Positions 8,136-18,813 of a stretch of 25,388 nucleotides of DNA are shown in pieces. The translations under genes and the position numbers were made by a program. The notes below the pieces were generated by a model. It was given only the letters and a program-made list of their open reading frames with translations. It was not told the DNA's origin and ran no database searches. Every line of letters begins with the position of its first letter. The stretch's first letter is position 1. Source of the stretch: Coemansia sp. RSA 922 (Eukaryota > Kickxellomycota > Kickxellomycetes > Kickxellales > Kickxellaceae); contig JANBQS010000230.1 of assembly GCA_027577415.1 (NCBI GenBank), positions 1 through 25,388 on the forward strand. The letters run 5' to 3'.

Positions 8136-8872
8136 TTAGAAAGACCACATATTTTTAATCCATTGAAACATAGTTGGCTTATCAGTAGTATTGCCAACCT
8201 CTTCATCATTGCTTCCACCGTGACTCTTATTGGCAACGCGAACAGCAACAACAAACAGCTCCTCGATATTTGTCCCCTCAAAAGACGACGTCTCCATATA
8301 AGGGCACCCAAACTTGGCCGCCAGCTCCCTTGCCTCCTTCTCTGATACTTGGCGGTCATCTTTGAGGTCGCACTTATTGCCAACCAAAACCATCGCTACA
8401 GAGTCAACTCCTGCCTGTTCCAAAATCTTGTCCCTAACGGCTTGTGCGATGTAAAAGCTGCGCCGGAAATTCACCGAAAATGCAACCACAAAAACGTCCA
8501 TCGATCTGATATATGACGAGTCCAATAGTGAGCTCTCATCCTACTTTTTAATAACGTGCATATTAATATCTTTTTTTCATTTCCGCGTTTACAAATCCCC
8601 CTCTCCCCCAACAAACAGAAAAAAAAAACATGCACTTTCATCTGAAAAAAAAAAAAAAATCTAGTTGGATTTCTTACCATGCCTGCCGTATCTGATAGGA
8701 ACAGATTGTATTCCTTGCCGTCTACTGTAATCTTTTTGTTATAATTAACGCTGACTGTTGGTGTATACTTTTCATCATACTCCCCTTTTGTGAACCGCGT
8801 GATAAGCGAGCTCTTCCCAACAGCAACTCCGCCGAGCACAACAATATTCCTGTCGAAACGATTATTAGACAT
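8136..8872 (-). CDS. Rheb/Ras-like small GTPase, 199 aa, two exons
   Basis: Exon 1 is 8678-8872 and exon 2 is 8136-8540. The 137-bp intron (8541-8677) has a GTAAGA donor and a GTAG acceptor. Joining is in phase and gives D-T-A-G-M then D-E-S-S-L-L, which aligns with Rheb D-T-A-G-Q-D-E-Y-S. Motifs: P-loop G-G-V-A-V-G-K-S at 14-21, switch I Thr39, D-T-A-G at 61-64, N-K-C-D at 120-123, E-T-S-S at 148-151. The run I-T-V-D-G-K-E-Y favours the Rheb branch, which signals to TORC1 at endomembranes. Two oddities stand out. The residues equivalent to Ras Gly12, Gly13 and Gln61 are V16, A17 and M65, which predicts slow or absent GTP hydrolysis. The C-terminus ends K-N-M-W-S-F with no CaaX cysteine, so lipid anchoring is not evident. 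It lies 302 bp downstream of the kinase gene on the same strand. Rheb-like is likely; orthology to Rhb1 is unproven. Confidence 0.85.
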
Positions 8873-9174
8873 TTCAAAAGTAGAAGAAAAAAAAAGAATA
8901 AAAGTAAAAGTAAAAAAGAATGGATATCAAGAAGAGAGGCAGGAAAAAAAAACAACGAGAAAGGAGGAAGAAAAAAAACACACCACGAGGAAGAGCCCCT
9001 TCTTTTTACGCGTGCCACCCTAACTAGGAAAGCGGGTCACGGGGGAGGAGGTTCATCTTCCTCTGAGCCACTTTCACAAAAGGAAAAAAAAAAAAATCAC
9101 CCGCCACACAAATCTCTAAAGTGTTTTTTGTTGACATTTTTTTTAAAGGCTTCAAAGAAGAAGAAAAAGGGCGA
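8873..9174. other. GTPase upstream region, A/G-rich on the plus strand
   Basis: These 302 bp separate the kinase stop from the GTPase start. The plus strand is strongly purine-rich, so the GTPase transcript would have a pyrimidine-rich leader, as at other genes in this window. The sequence holds an ACGCGT hexamer at about 9008. No gene is supported. Confidence 0.5.
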
Positions 9175-12100
9175 TCAGCACGCATAAGGATACTCGTATT
9201 CGCGCGGAACTTGAGCAAACTGCATACGGCCCAACTCTGCAGCAGTCCATCTTGCAAGCGGGTCTGCGGCAAAGCAGTTCTTACAGAAATCCAACCCTGG
9301 CTCAGTCAAGTCATCAGGGATAGGAGGTGCTTCACCACGGCCCAATTTGAAAAACACCTGCGGCTCTTGCAGCTCGTCCCAGGGTCCGCGACCCGACCAC
9401 ATTTGCACCACAACGCATCCCAGTGACCAAATATCAGCTGCTGCCGTATACTGCGATGATCTAGCTACCTCGGGCGCCATGAATGGCACAGTGCCCAGGA
9501 TTTTCCCAGCCGCCTTGATGCTCTTCTTTCGCATGCCGCTACCAACGACTCCGCCGCTATCAGTGCTGCCAGACATGGCTGCCGCCAAGCTCGTGCAGTC
9601 AACTTTTCGTGATACGCCAAAGTCTGAGATTTTACACGTTCCAGTTTCATCAACCAAGATGTTGGCGCCCTTGATATCGCGATGCAAGATGCCGCTGCCG
9701 TGCAGATATCCCAGGCCAGCGACGATTTGACGCAAGAACGAATGCACCACTGATTCGGGCAGCGGGCCATGCTGCTGTACCAGCGACTGCACGGTACCGC
9801 CAGGCACGTACTCCAGGAACATGCTCATTATGCCGCCCGCCACTTCAAATCCTAGCAGCTGCACAACGTTCTCATGGTCCAGGTCCCGCAAAAGCTCGAC
9901 TTCGGTATACATCATGCGAATTGCTTCCTCCAGCAATCCCGCCGCACGCCCGCTCCGCCTCCTGCGGCTACTACCCACAGGCGCGGTAGTATCATCTGTC
10001 GCCGCGCACAGTGATGCTGGCAGTCGGATCTGCTTAACTGCAATGACCTCGCCCGTCGCTGCATTGATGGCTACATGAACGTGTCCAAACGAGCCCTTGC
10101 CAATGAGCTTGCCCTTGATCCATTGTATCTTGATACCCGCCATGGCAATTCCGTATTTGACAAACAGAGCTCGCGCCGCATCGTTTACCGACCCTCCACC
10201 ACCACCACTATTCATCTGCAGCGCCAAATCGTCCGCCTCTCCACCATCGCCAGTCATCGCCTGCAACTGCAGTCGCGCTCGCTCGTGTGTAAAGTGCGCT
10301 CTCGTTGACCCGACAGTGCTATTGTCGCCACATTTGATCGCCGCCTCGACAATTTCCTTCTCGGCCTGCGGATTCGGCTCAGGCTTGCGTAGCAATGACA
10401 GCGCACGCCGTACAATCTCGTCGTTGCCGCGAGGCGCCCCGCCTGGTACCAACACAGTAGCCGCAATGCGCTCATCTCGAGGCCGAATCTCCTCGGGAAT
10501 GCACCCCCACAGCTTGGTCGACTGCCGCCGCACCACAGGCCTAGGCGGCTTTGCCACTACTGGCTCTGCTACTGCTGCCCGCCTATCAGCCACTACACGC
10601 GATCGAGGCCGCCGCCGCTGCTGTCGAGTCTCTTGCACCAGCATACGCACGCTCTTCCGACGCCCAACACCACTGCTCGGCGGAGGTACTCCTCCAGCAC
10701 TGTCGTTGCCATCGTCATCAGATCCCAGAACCTTCAACATGTGTCTCCGGTGCTTGCCATGCATTTCAGCCTGACCTCTGCCCTGATAAACTGTGGTCGC
10801 GGTGCCGTCATCTTCGTCCAGGATGATATGGAACTCTTGGCTAGGCAGCATACCCTCGTCCATAGGCACAGACTGCACAATCGGCCGATCCAGATCATGA
10901 TCCGGAAAGTACTCGTCCAGCTGCTCGCCAATCATATCAGCTGTCGGTCGTCCATGCACATTCCTCGATGGTCGCCGCTCCAAGAGAGTGGCTCGCATGC
11001 CGCGTGTAAACCGCATCGTGCTAGGCAGCGTCCGAGTAGAACTGGCTATCGATCTGCTATCATCATCAACATCGTTGTCGCTCTCACCTGCTGCGCGCAG
11101 CTCAGCTAGATCAGCGCGCATCGCCTCGGCCACTGGGTCGTCATCCACACCATCGCCGCCAACGGCCATTGGAGCGGCACCGCCCCACAAATCGTCTTCA
11201 TCATAGCCGCCTTCGTCGCTATCACCATTGTCGCTTGCCGCATCCATCGCCTGCGTTGGCGTGGGCAATTCAGAGTCATTGCCGCCAGCAGTCAAGCTAG
11301 CCGAAGAAATCGTGTGTTGCGACGAGCGGCTGGGCTTAGCCACGACAAACTCCTTATTGACAAACATCAGTGTCCACGAGTCCGCCCTAGACAGCGACGA
11401 CGAACTGGAATCCGCGAGGGCGTCGTCACTCGCAGCCAGCTGACTATTGACGCCCCTAGAGGCTGCCATGCCCGCTACTTGTGACGAGCTCGAGTTGGCC
11501 GTGACAAAGGACCCCGGTGACGCTGATCCAGTTTCATACCCACTGCCGCCGCTCGCCAATACTGAGCGAGCAAATGGCTGGGGCACACGGCCGCCAAAGA
11601 GTGGAGGCACAGCCGAGCAAATTTCCGACTCTGACCCTGAAGAGGATGGCCCGTCTCTGTACTCGCCACCATCAAACTGCCGAGTAGGCTGGAACCTCAG
11701 CCGATGATGATGCTGCTGCTGCTTTGACGGCTGCTGTTGATACGAATCGCCATCACACAGTACAAACGCAGCCGGCGACTCTGCTCGAGCTCTTATGCAG
11801 TGGGTCCACAGCTCGGTATCTGAATCCAAGAGCCACTGACTGCCATCAGCCGACTGCACGGCAAACCGCCACTCGCCTGGCAGGCCAGACCCTGATGGCA
11901 GAGGCATCGCACCGCCACTGCCGCCATGCAAGGTACGCACCAGTCGCTCGGCCACCGCAGAGCCCGACATCAGTCTGGAAATGTCTACTTGCACAAACTC
12001 ACCATCCTGCTCTCGCCGGACAAACACCGATGACAGCGGCACAGTAGAGCCGGTAGGTGGACTCATATCCTCTGAGGCCGCAATGCCGGATTGCCCACGC

Positions 12101-15100
12101 CCATCATGGAACATACGGCCAACCAGCGGCGATATAGGAGAGGTGCTATTCTGAAAATGAGCGTGCGTTCTACGACTGCTCTTGCCATTACCAGCGATAG
12201 TCCTTGGAGCAGTCTGTGGCGCGCCAGGTGGCAACAGCTGAGGAGGCTGTGGTAGTCGAGAGGTAGTAGCAGACCCAGGCGTCAAAGCGCTGCCACCCGC
12301 ACTGCTGACACTGGCACTAGTAACGCTCTCAACCATGCTGTAGGGTCGATCCATAGTAGACAAGAGCGCAGCAGCAGTCTGAGGCGACTCGATATCGCTG
12401 GTAGTCCCTGCACGATACCTGCTTCTCCTGAGTGTCCTCTGCGACGCGCTCTCGGTTCTAGGCGTCGCCGATGTGCTAGCCTCACTTTCGTGGCCCTTAT
12501 CGGCTGCTATCGCCAGCGGCGATTCACCCGAGAGCTGCTGCGAGTATGCGTGCTCGCCCAATAGTCCGGCAGCAGCGGCAGCGGTCGTGCGCGGTCTAAA
12601 TGGCACGCGCCAGCGCCTGGGCAGCGTCGAAGGCGAGGCACTCTTCTTGCCTTCCGCCGATGACGGATCCGTAGTGCCAACAGCAGCGCCAATTCCACCG
12701 CTGCCACCGCGAAGGCTCTGAAAATCGGTGACGACACGCAGGCCCGCTGCCGACCCACTTGCACCAGGTGTCAAATGCTGGGACTGCGGCAATGGTGTTG
12801 GAGCTGCCAGCTGCTGCTGCTGGGTGGTTGAGACAGCGGTTGACGGCGATGGTGTCTGTTGGTGCTTGTGCGTTCGCGGTCCAAAGCCAAAGAATCCCGA
12901 AAGCCGACTCGTATGCCGCTCCGCGCTCAAGCTACTCCCGAGCTCATCGACCTCACGCCTACGCGGAATCGGCGGCTGTTGTTGTTGTTGCTGTTGTTGC
13001 TGCTGCTTTAGCTGGTGAAGCTCGATGGCAGCGGCTATACTAGCAGCATCAGGTACGTTGGGCACGGGACGCAAAGAGGCGTTGGCTCCCGTGGCAGCAG
13101 CCTTCTTTGCAATATTGGTCTTAATTGACGAAAGCAGAGTGGCCGCAGTCTTGTCAAAGTCGGCGCCATAGGAAAGCACATGTCGCACACCCTTGACCTT
13201 GAATGCCGACGACTCTTGTTGCTGCTGCTGCTGCTGCTGCTGCTTGTCTGCCAGTGTTGTAGTGTTGCCAACCATGCTACCACCACCACCATGGATCGGC
13301 GGATTAACGACTGTATCGCTAGCCTGTCTCTGAAGCGGCGGCGAAACCTGCTCCTGCTGTTCTTGGCCGCCAGTATGAGCTGCCATGGCAACATCGCCCG
13401 GCACTCCATATTTGCCTTCCTCTACCTCGTCGTGTTCGTAATGTGTGACAGGTATGCTAAAGATGGACTCGGTCTCATATGCGTCGATACGCACTGGAGA
13501 CGACGATATTCTATCGCCAAGGTTGCCAGCGTCGCTAAATTCAACCTCCTCCGCGTCAAAGATAGCCATATCTGGAGCACTCGATCGATCGCCAAAGTCA
13601 TCGACGATTTCTTCAGCGTCCCAGATATCAGGCTCGCCGTCTCGGTGCTCCTCGCTCCAAGTGACTGAGGCTGCATTCTCGACCAAATCAAAGTGGCGAT
13701 CCGCCGACAAAGAGCCATCGGCATCGTCATCAGCACTGTTCATACTCTCGGCATCAAAGACCACCATCGCTCCTCTCTCTATGGCCTGTGAGCTGTCACT
13801 CCTCAAACCATTGTCCAAATCGTGGTGGCGTACGTGGTCAATGCCCATCGGATCCACAATTACTTGGTCCACGGTCGAGTGAGGCCGGTCATTGATGGCT
13901 GTAGCGCCACCGCCAGTGCCACTATACTCGGAGCCCAGAGCGGATGTCTCCAGCGACGCAGGCATAGATGGTGATCGCATGTGAGTGCCCGCTCTGCGCA
14001 GGCCAGCCGATGGTAGATCCTCGACATCGCCGCCGAACGCCATCTGCAGTCTGACGCGGTTATTGGAATTGGCACTGCCTCCTTCTGCTGGCATAGTAGC
14101 AGCAGCGCTGTCAATGCTGGCGACTTGGCTCGCCTGAGTCTGTGGCGCCGTGTGGGGGCTGATGGAGGAGCCTGGCAGCACATTGACCACTGACAATGGC
14201 GTGACAACAGAGTCGCCAGTGTCGCATGGCGATATGCCGAAATCCCTGGCGAAAATCGACGTAATGATTGCCGGCGGAGCACTGCCAGGGAGAAAGGGCA
14301 GCTTGGCCCCGCCATTGGAAGAAGAAGCTGCTGCTGCGTTGGTGTTGTGATTGGGTGCGCTGAGCGTGCCGTGGGCAAGACGACGGCCGGCGGAAGAGTC
14401 TGACATGTCCGACGATGACGAGTCCAAATCATCAGGCAGGTTGGCGATATGGTAGTTGCCGGGCTTCAGGGCATTGAGTACGGGCGATATTGACGTCCGA
14501 CGGGCTCGAGCTGCAGCCTCCTTGCTATACGGGTGTGGCTTACGGCTGTCGCTCGCCAAAGGCGGTCTGGATACCGTCGTCACTGCCGCTGCTGTTGTGT
14601 TGGTAAGCACGGGCGGATTGGCGGCAGTGACATGGGCATTCTGCTCGAACAGACCTCGCATGCCACTGCGACTGCCGTGTTGCCGCGGCGCTACTGTGCG
14701 GCGAGTGAGGTAGCGGCTAGGCTCAGCAGCGGATGACATATCCACGGGCGCGTAACGACTGCCTCCAGACTGCGGCACAGTGGCGTAGGCGGGGCGGGCC
14801 GACGAGGGACTGCTGATGCCACGGTAGCTGAACGAACCCGCTGTAGCCGATGCGCCATGAGCATAGTAGAGCGAATGTGGCTGATTGGTGCCGTGGTAGC
14901 GCGCAGGCTGGCTCGTGGCTGGCGCGCCCGAGCCAGCGCCTGCCGCAATGACTGGCAGTGTGGGCGCCAGTCGCGGCGGAAGCGGCGCAGGCGTCAGGCG
15001 AGGAATGCGCGGAGCAAGCGGCTCCGAAGGAGGCGGCTCCGCTGACAGCTGAGCCAGGTCGTCGACGACATCAATGACCGCACTTCGCCGACGCGGCGGA

Positions 15101-16289
15101 TTGCCTACTGCGGTATACGGCGGCTGGGTAAATGAACTGGGAGGAAGCCGCTGCGGATTTGGAGGCAGAGGGCCTTGTGGTGGCGGCGGCGGCTGGGCCT
15201 GTGGCTGCAGCTGGGGTGACCAGGCCGACTGGCCCGGTCTTACAAACGGCAGCTCGTCGATTTCCACATGAGCGCTGTTTCTGCTCCGGTATGTCGATGG
15301 CCCAGCGTTGTATCGAGGCGTGCGGTCGCCAGTGGCGCTGCCATTGCCGCCAGCAGTCGTCTGGCCTTCGCGGTACGGGGAACGGGGTGAGGGACCCAGG
15401 CGCGACGTCCACGTTTTGGCAGTGGATGTGCTGCCAGCAGTTGTTGTTGACGCCTGGTGAGCCAAAGCCTCCTGCATAGGCCCAACCCCAGTGTTGATCG
15501 AGAACGGAACAGAGGGCAGCCCAGCGCCCTCTCGCTGAGCATTTTGGAGCTGCAGCGCCGGGTCCAGCGGCTGCTGAGTGTGTGAGTGCGATGGCGACGG
15601 ATGCTGCTGGCCGTATGTGACGGGAGGCCTCACTCGTACTGGGCGCGCAACCATGCCGTTGGCTGTCAGCTGGACCTGGTGTGAGTACGTCGGCTGTGGG
15701 TCATCGCGCCTCAATGTCCATGACGGTCGTGGCGGCCGTAGGGGCTGTAGCGGGTGGCCCAGGATCTGAGAGTTGCTGACTGGCTCTTGGTGCTGACTCG
15801 GATACGGAGCCTGTGGCTGAGGCTGGGGCGGTCCTTGTGGGCGTGGTGCTGCCACTGCGCCGCCAGATGCATTGAGACGGTAGATAGCAGCGTTCAACTG
15901 AATCAGATCCTGCATCGACACGTTCGGGATCCTCATATCACGCAGAGTCTCCAGCCGCAACGTATAGAACTGCCTCCCTTCAATACCGTGCTCTAAAGTT
16001 GCCACACGCAATTAAAAAATAAACACCACTAGCAATATTAGTTTTGCACAACTCAAACACACTCAGCGTGCTTAAAGAGCCACTTACGTATAAATGTGGG
16101 GATGAACTTTGCAAACCCATTCTGCTGGGCCCACCGGACAACCGAGTCTCGGGACCAGGGCAGCGGAGTCCCCGCCACGTCGCCGTACGCCTGGTTGCCG
16201 CCGCCGGGCTGCTGTGCCTCGTGAGGCAGCGTGCTGTTGCCATCACCACTGGGATGTTGTATGTCACGTCGTGCGATCTGCCCATCCAT
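9175..16289 (-). CDS. Bck1-type MAP kinase kinase kinase, 2339 aa, two exons
   Basis: Exon 1 is 16088-16289 and exon 2 is 9175-15992. The 95-bp intron has a GTAAGT donor and a TTTAG acceptor, and it joins in phase inside a SAM domain (W-S-R-D-S-V-V-R-W ... G-F ... I-E-G-R-Q-F-Y-T-L, about residues 45-105). Other parts: a long disordered Ser/Pro/Gln region with polyglutamine runs near 985-995 and 1061-1072; a possible Ras-association-like stretch at about 1390-1480; the fungal MAPKKK motif L-D-E-Y-F-P-D-H-D-L-D; and R-R-Q-S-T-K-L-W-G. The C-terminal kinase (about 2030-2330) has G-K-G-S-F-G, Lys2054, H-R-D Asp2173, D-F-G Asp2191 and M-A-P-E, so it should be active. Bck1 relays Rho1/Pkc1 signals to the cell-wall-integrity MAPK. 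The yeast protein is 1478 residues; the extra length here is mostly disordered. A TTTGCAG directly precedes the start ATG at 16289, so an extra upstream exon is possible. Confidence 0.9.
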
Positions 16290-16928
16290 CTGCAAAGGAG
16301 TGTCTTTATGTGTGAAGTGAGGTAGCGTCTGTATTGAATGCTATGTGTGAATATCTTTGAAATGCGCTCAACTGTCTAAATAAAGAGCCAAGCGACATAG
16401 AGTAACAAAAAAAGACGTCTGCAACACAGAGCCCAAGAAAAAGAAAGAAAATAAAAACAGAACCCTGGTGTATGTGCAAAAAATAAAAAATAAAGATAAA
16501 GAGAAGAAAGCTAAATTGAAATAGCGCAAGTATAAAAAGAAACCTCTTCTCACGTCGCACTAGCTATGCAACCTTCTGTGCTTCGTAAGAGGGGGCGCGT
16601 GAGCTGCTCGGCTCACAGTGTAATTTATCGCGGCTCCCCTCTTGTCGATCGTCTTGCTATACCAGCCAGCCTTAACTTTTTTCTCCAATAAACATGCGCT
16701 CTCCTCTCTTCTTCTTCTTGACTCCGTTCTTCAGCTTTTCTTTCTTTCCTTTCTTTCTTTTTGACCGCCTCTTCGCCGCTGCTACCTTTGCTGTAGCATC
16801 TCGGCTCCCCGGTCACTATCCTCCTGTTCACTCTTTTCAAGTTCCTCCACACACACACTCGGATACCTTGACTGACCCAGCAACTCGGATATACTTACAT
16901 GTGCCCAGAGAGCATCCGCTAAACAAAG
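16290..16928. other. Divergent promoter region between the MAPKKK and the PQ-loop gene
   Basis: The kinase reads left and the transporter reads right. The block is A-rich at 16370-16520 and pyrimidine-rich at about 16700-16770. A plus-strand TATAAAAAG lies at 16531-16539. ATGs at 16566, 16694 and 16899 precede the transporter start, so either transcription begins downstream of the first two or upstream reading frames are present. Confidence 0.5.
16899..16922 (+). promoter_or_regulatory. Seven-codon upstream reading frame before the PQ-loop gene
   Basis: ATG-TGC-CCA-GAG-AGC-ATC-CGC-TAA ends six bases before the main ATG at 16929. Any transcript starting upstream of 16899 must carry it. Short upstream frames this close to the main start commonly repress or condition translation. 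Nutrient-linked control would make sense for an amino-acid transporter but is only inferred. Confidence 0.45.
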
Positions 16929-17828
16929 ATGACCTCAGCAGCAGACGAGCTGCAAACGCCCAGCAATGCCGCGTCCACTATCATCGGCTACATCTCGCTA
17001 CTCAGTTGGATGGTCGTAATGTTCCCACAGATCTACCTCAACTTCCGACGCAAGAGCGGCGAAGGTGTAAGCCTAGTTATGACCGGTGCCTGGATCATTG
17101 GCGACCTATTCAATATCGCCGGCGCAATGATGCAAGGTCTAGTTATGTCTACTATCGTGGTTGCATCTTACTTTTTGCTTGTCGATGCCACCCTCTTCTC
17201 GCAGACAATCTACTATCGAACCGTGTACAGCGCACATACTCGCGTCAAGGCCATTAGTGGAGACGACTCTGACACTGGTGATGCTGGGGACGGAGTGCTT
17301 CCTCCTGCCAATGACACCACGGCACTTATCAGCCACTCGGATGACGGCGATGTCGACGCACAGTCAAGTCCTGTGCCATCGCAGTCGTCGAGTCATCTGA
17401 CCAACGCGCTTGCCTTTGCTTTGTCTTTGGCCTCATTGGGCTGTCTTGCGGCCGTGGTCATATCGCTTATAATGCCGCAATCGAGTGGTGACGACGATGG
17501 TCCACACAATACACCCTCGCCTCCGAGTGACTCGTTGCCACTGACGCAGATTATTGCGCAGGCCATGGGCACGGCATCAGCCATTATCTACATCATGTCA
17601 TACGTGCCGCAGGCTATTCAGAACTATCAGCGCAAGAGCTGCGAGGGCCTGTCCATGTGGCTGTTCCTGCTATCTATGCTCGGAAACACTACCTACGCTT
17701 TGGCTATCTTGGTCGTCTCGCTCAACCCTCACTACCTCGCCCCTTATGTGCCTTGGCTGTTGGGCGCTCTAGTCCCCTGCGTCATCCAGATAGTCATTCT
17801 CTACCAATTCCAAGTCTACCGCCACTAG
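16929..17828 (+). CDS. PQ-loop vacuolar/lysosomal transporter (Ypq1/PQLC2-like), 299 aa
   Basis: There are seven predicted membrane helices, at about 17-39, 49-68, 71-95, 157-182, 205-232, 238-265 and 269-297. Two PQ-loop repeats are clear: P33-Q34 in M-F-P-Q-I-Y-L-N-F-R-R-K-S-G-E-G, and P227-Q228 in Y-V-P-Q-A-I-Q-N-Y-Q-R-K-S-C-E-G. The 60-residue acidic, Ser-rich loop between helices 3 and 4 is typical of the fungal family. Yeast Ypq1-3 and human PQLC2 (SLC66A1) export cationic amino acids across the vacuole or lysosome membrane, so the same role is likely here. Substrate is inferred from family resemblance. No intron is needed. The stop is 88 bp from the stop of the convergent SANT-like gene. 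Confidence 0.88.
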   Translation: MTSAADELQTPSNAASTIIGYISLLSWMVVMFPQIYLNFRRKSGEGVSLVMTGAWIIGDLFNIAGAMMQGLVMSTIVVASYFLLVDATLFSQTIYYRTVYSAHTRVKAISGDDSDTGDAGDGVLPPANDTTALISHSDDGDVDAQSSPVPSQSSSHLTNALAFALSLASLGCLAAVVISLIMPQSSGDDDGPHNTPSPPSDSLPLTQIIAQAMGTASAIIYIMSYVPQAIQNYQRKSCEGLSMWLFLLSMLGNTTYALAILVVSLNPHYLAPYVPWLLGALVPCVIQIVILYQFQVYRH

Positions 17829-17916
17829 AAATATTTGATTATTAAAATGTTTTTTTCAGCGTGTTTTGCCAGTATTCAGTTAAATTAAAAAAAGGGGAGT
17901 ATATATGCCGGGACTA

Positions 17917-18813
17917 CTACATCCCTCCGCGCTTGTGCTTGCCTACGTACACTGCATGGCCGCTGCTGTCGATGCGGTAGTTATCGTCAATGATCCAGCC
18001 CTGCGGGATCACATACTGCCGGTAATAGTTGCTGCACTGGTACCCAACGCGATGAGGAACGTGGGTAGAGAACAAACCCCATTTATCTCCGCAGCCATAC
18101 TCTTTGGCGATTTGCAAAAAGACCAGCCGCTCTTCCTCCGTCCAGTCACCAGTCCACTGTTCGGTACCAGGCTCAGTATGCCTATAAAAGTAAGCATTAG
18201 GATTCTTCTTCAACAGCTTTGACGCCACGAATTTGGCTACAGATTGACCACTTGGGACGGACTTTTTCGTAATCTTTTTGCCAGTACCCAGTGGATCCTT
18301 GAACGAAAATTTGCCACCGCCTTCGCTCTCCCATGCCTCTGTCGCGTTACCTTGGATACCCAGTCTCTCCATCACTCCGCTTTCTACCCAGCCCCTGTAA
18401 TGACCCTCTACTTTTATCGCCTGTGACACTACGTCCGATGCGAAATGCGATTCGGCTCCCAATAGTAATTCGCTGACATCACCGCCTTCTATTACTCGCT
18501 CCTCTACTTCGGTCACTGGCTCTGCTGTCTCGCCACGTAGACGTTTGGATCTCCTCGCTGGTATCTCTATAGCTCCAACGCGTGCCGATTTACCTTTGCG
18601 TCCACCCCAGGCACCACCGTCATCTGCTTCGTCATCATCGGCACTACGTTTGGCCCTGGTCTTGGATTTATTGACTATACGACGCTGACCTCCCGACTCA
18701 CTCAATGGTATGGCTGAATCACCTACGAGGTTGAGCGATAGAAGCAACTCTCGGTTTTGCTTAATGTTCTCCAGTCGCTCCTGCTCATACGCCGACAGCT
18801 TTACCTTTGTCAT
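17917..18813 (-). CDS. SANT/Myb-like nuclear protein, 298 aa
   Basis: The N-terminus reads S-A-Y-E-Q-E-R-L-E-N-I-K-Q-N followed by R-E-L-L-L-S-L-N-L, a motif seen at the start of some chromatin-associated proteins such as the Cmr1/WDR76 group. A basic region A-R-R-S-K-R-L-R at 86-93 is a probable nuclear signal or DNA contact. The C-terminal part holds a SANT/Myb-type helix set at about 221-270, with W220, W224 and W245 and Y263/Y264, followed by a conserved-looking tail Q-G-W-I-I-D-D-N-Y. The start is the ATG at 18813; the frame is open for ten more codons upstream without an ATG. A role in chromatin or transcription is inferred from the SANT domain and basic patches. I do not recognise a specific orthologue. 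Confidence 0.75.
   Translation of the reverse strand: MTKVKLSAYEQERLENIKQNRELLLSLNLVGDSAIPLSESGGQRRIVNKSKTRAKRSADDDEADDGGAWGGRKGKSARVGAIEIPARRSKRLRGETAEPVTEVEERVIEGGDVSELLLGAESHFASDVVSQAIKVEGHYRGWVESGVMERLGIQGNATEAWESEGGGKFSFKDPLGTGKKITKKSVPSGQSVAKFVASKLLKKNPNAYFYRHTEPGTEQWTGDWTEEERLVFLQIAKEYGCGDKWGLFSTHVPHRVGYQCSNYYRQYVIPQGWIIDDNYRIDSSGHAVYVGKHKRGGM

Noticed and set aside
8100..8144. A second GTPase intron giving a C-terminal cysteine
   Set aside because: A 34-37 bp GT-AG segment could yield an end reading C-N-L-L-Y-H, but the cysteine is at -6, not -4, so it is not a CaaX box, and the intron would be too short.
8109..8345. 78-codon plus-strand frame downstream of the TATA box at 8012
   Set aside because: It is antisense to conserved GTPase codons (G4 and G5 motifs), and its start requires a 31-bp intron, shorter than the smallest well-supported intron here (81 bp).
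10097..10774. 225-codon plus-strand frame opposite the MAPKKK, and many others along 9.2-16 kb
   Set aside because: These are antisense shadows of a GC-rich, repeat-rich coding sequence. The cysteine and leucine runs come from the opposite strand of polyglutamine codons.
16694..17257. 187-codon plus-strand frame beginning with an ATG and a hydrophobic run
   Set aside because: It overlaps the PQ-loop gene in another frame. The hydrophobic start is the pyrimidine-rich leader, and the later part has no domain. I keep it only as an upstream ATG note.
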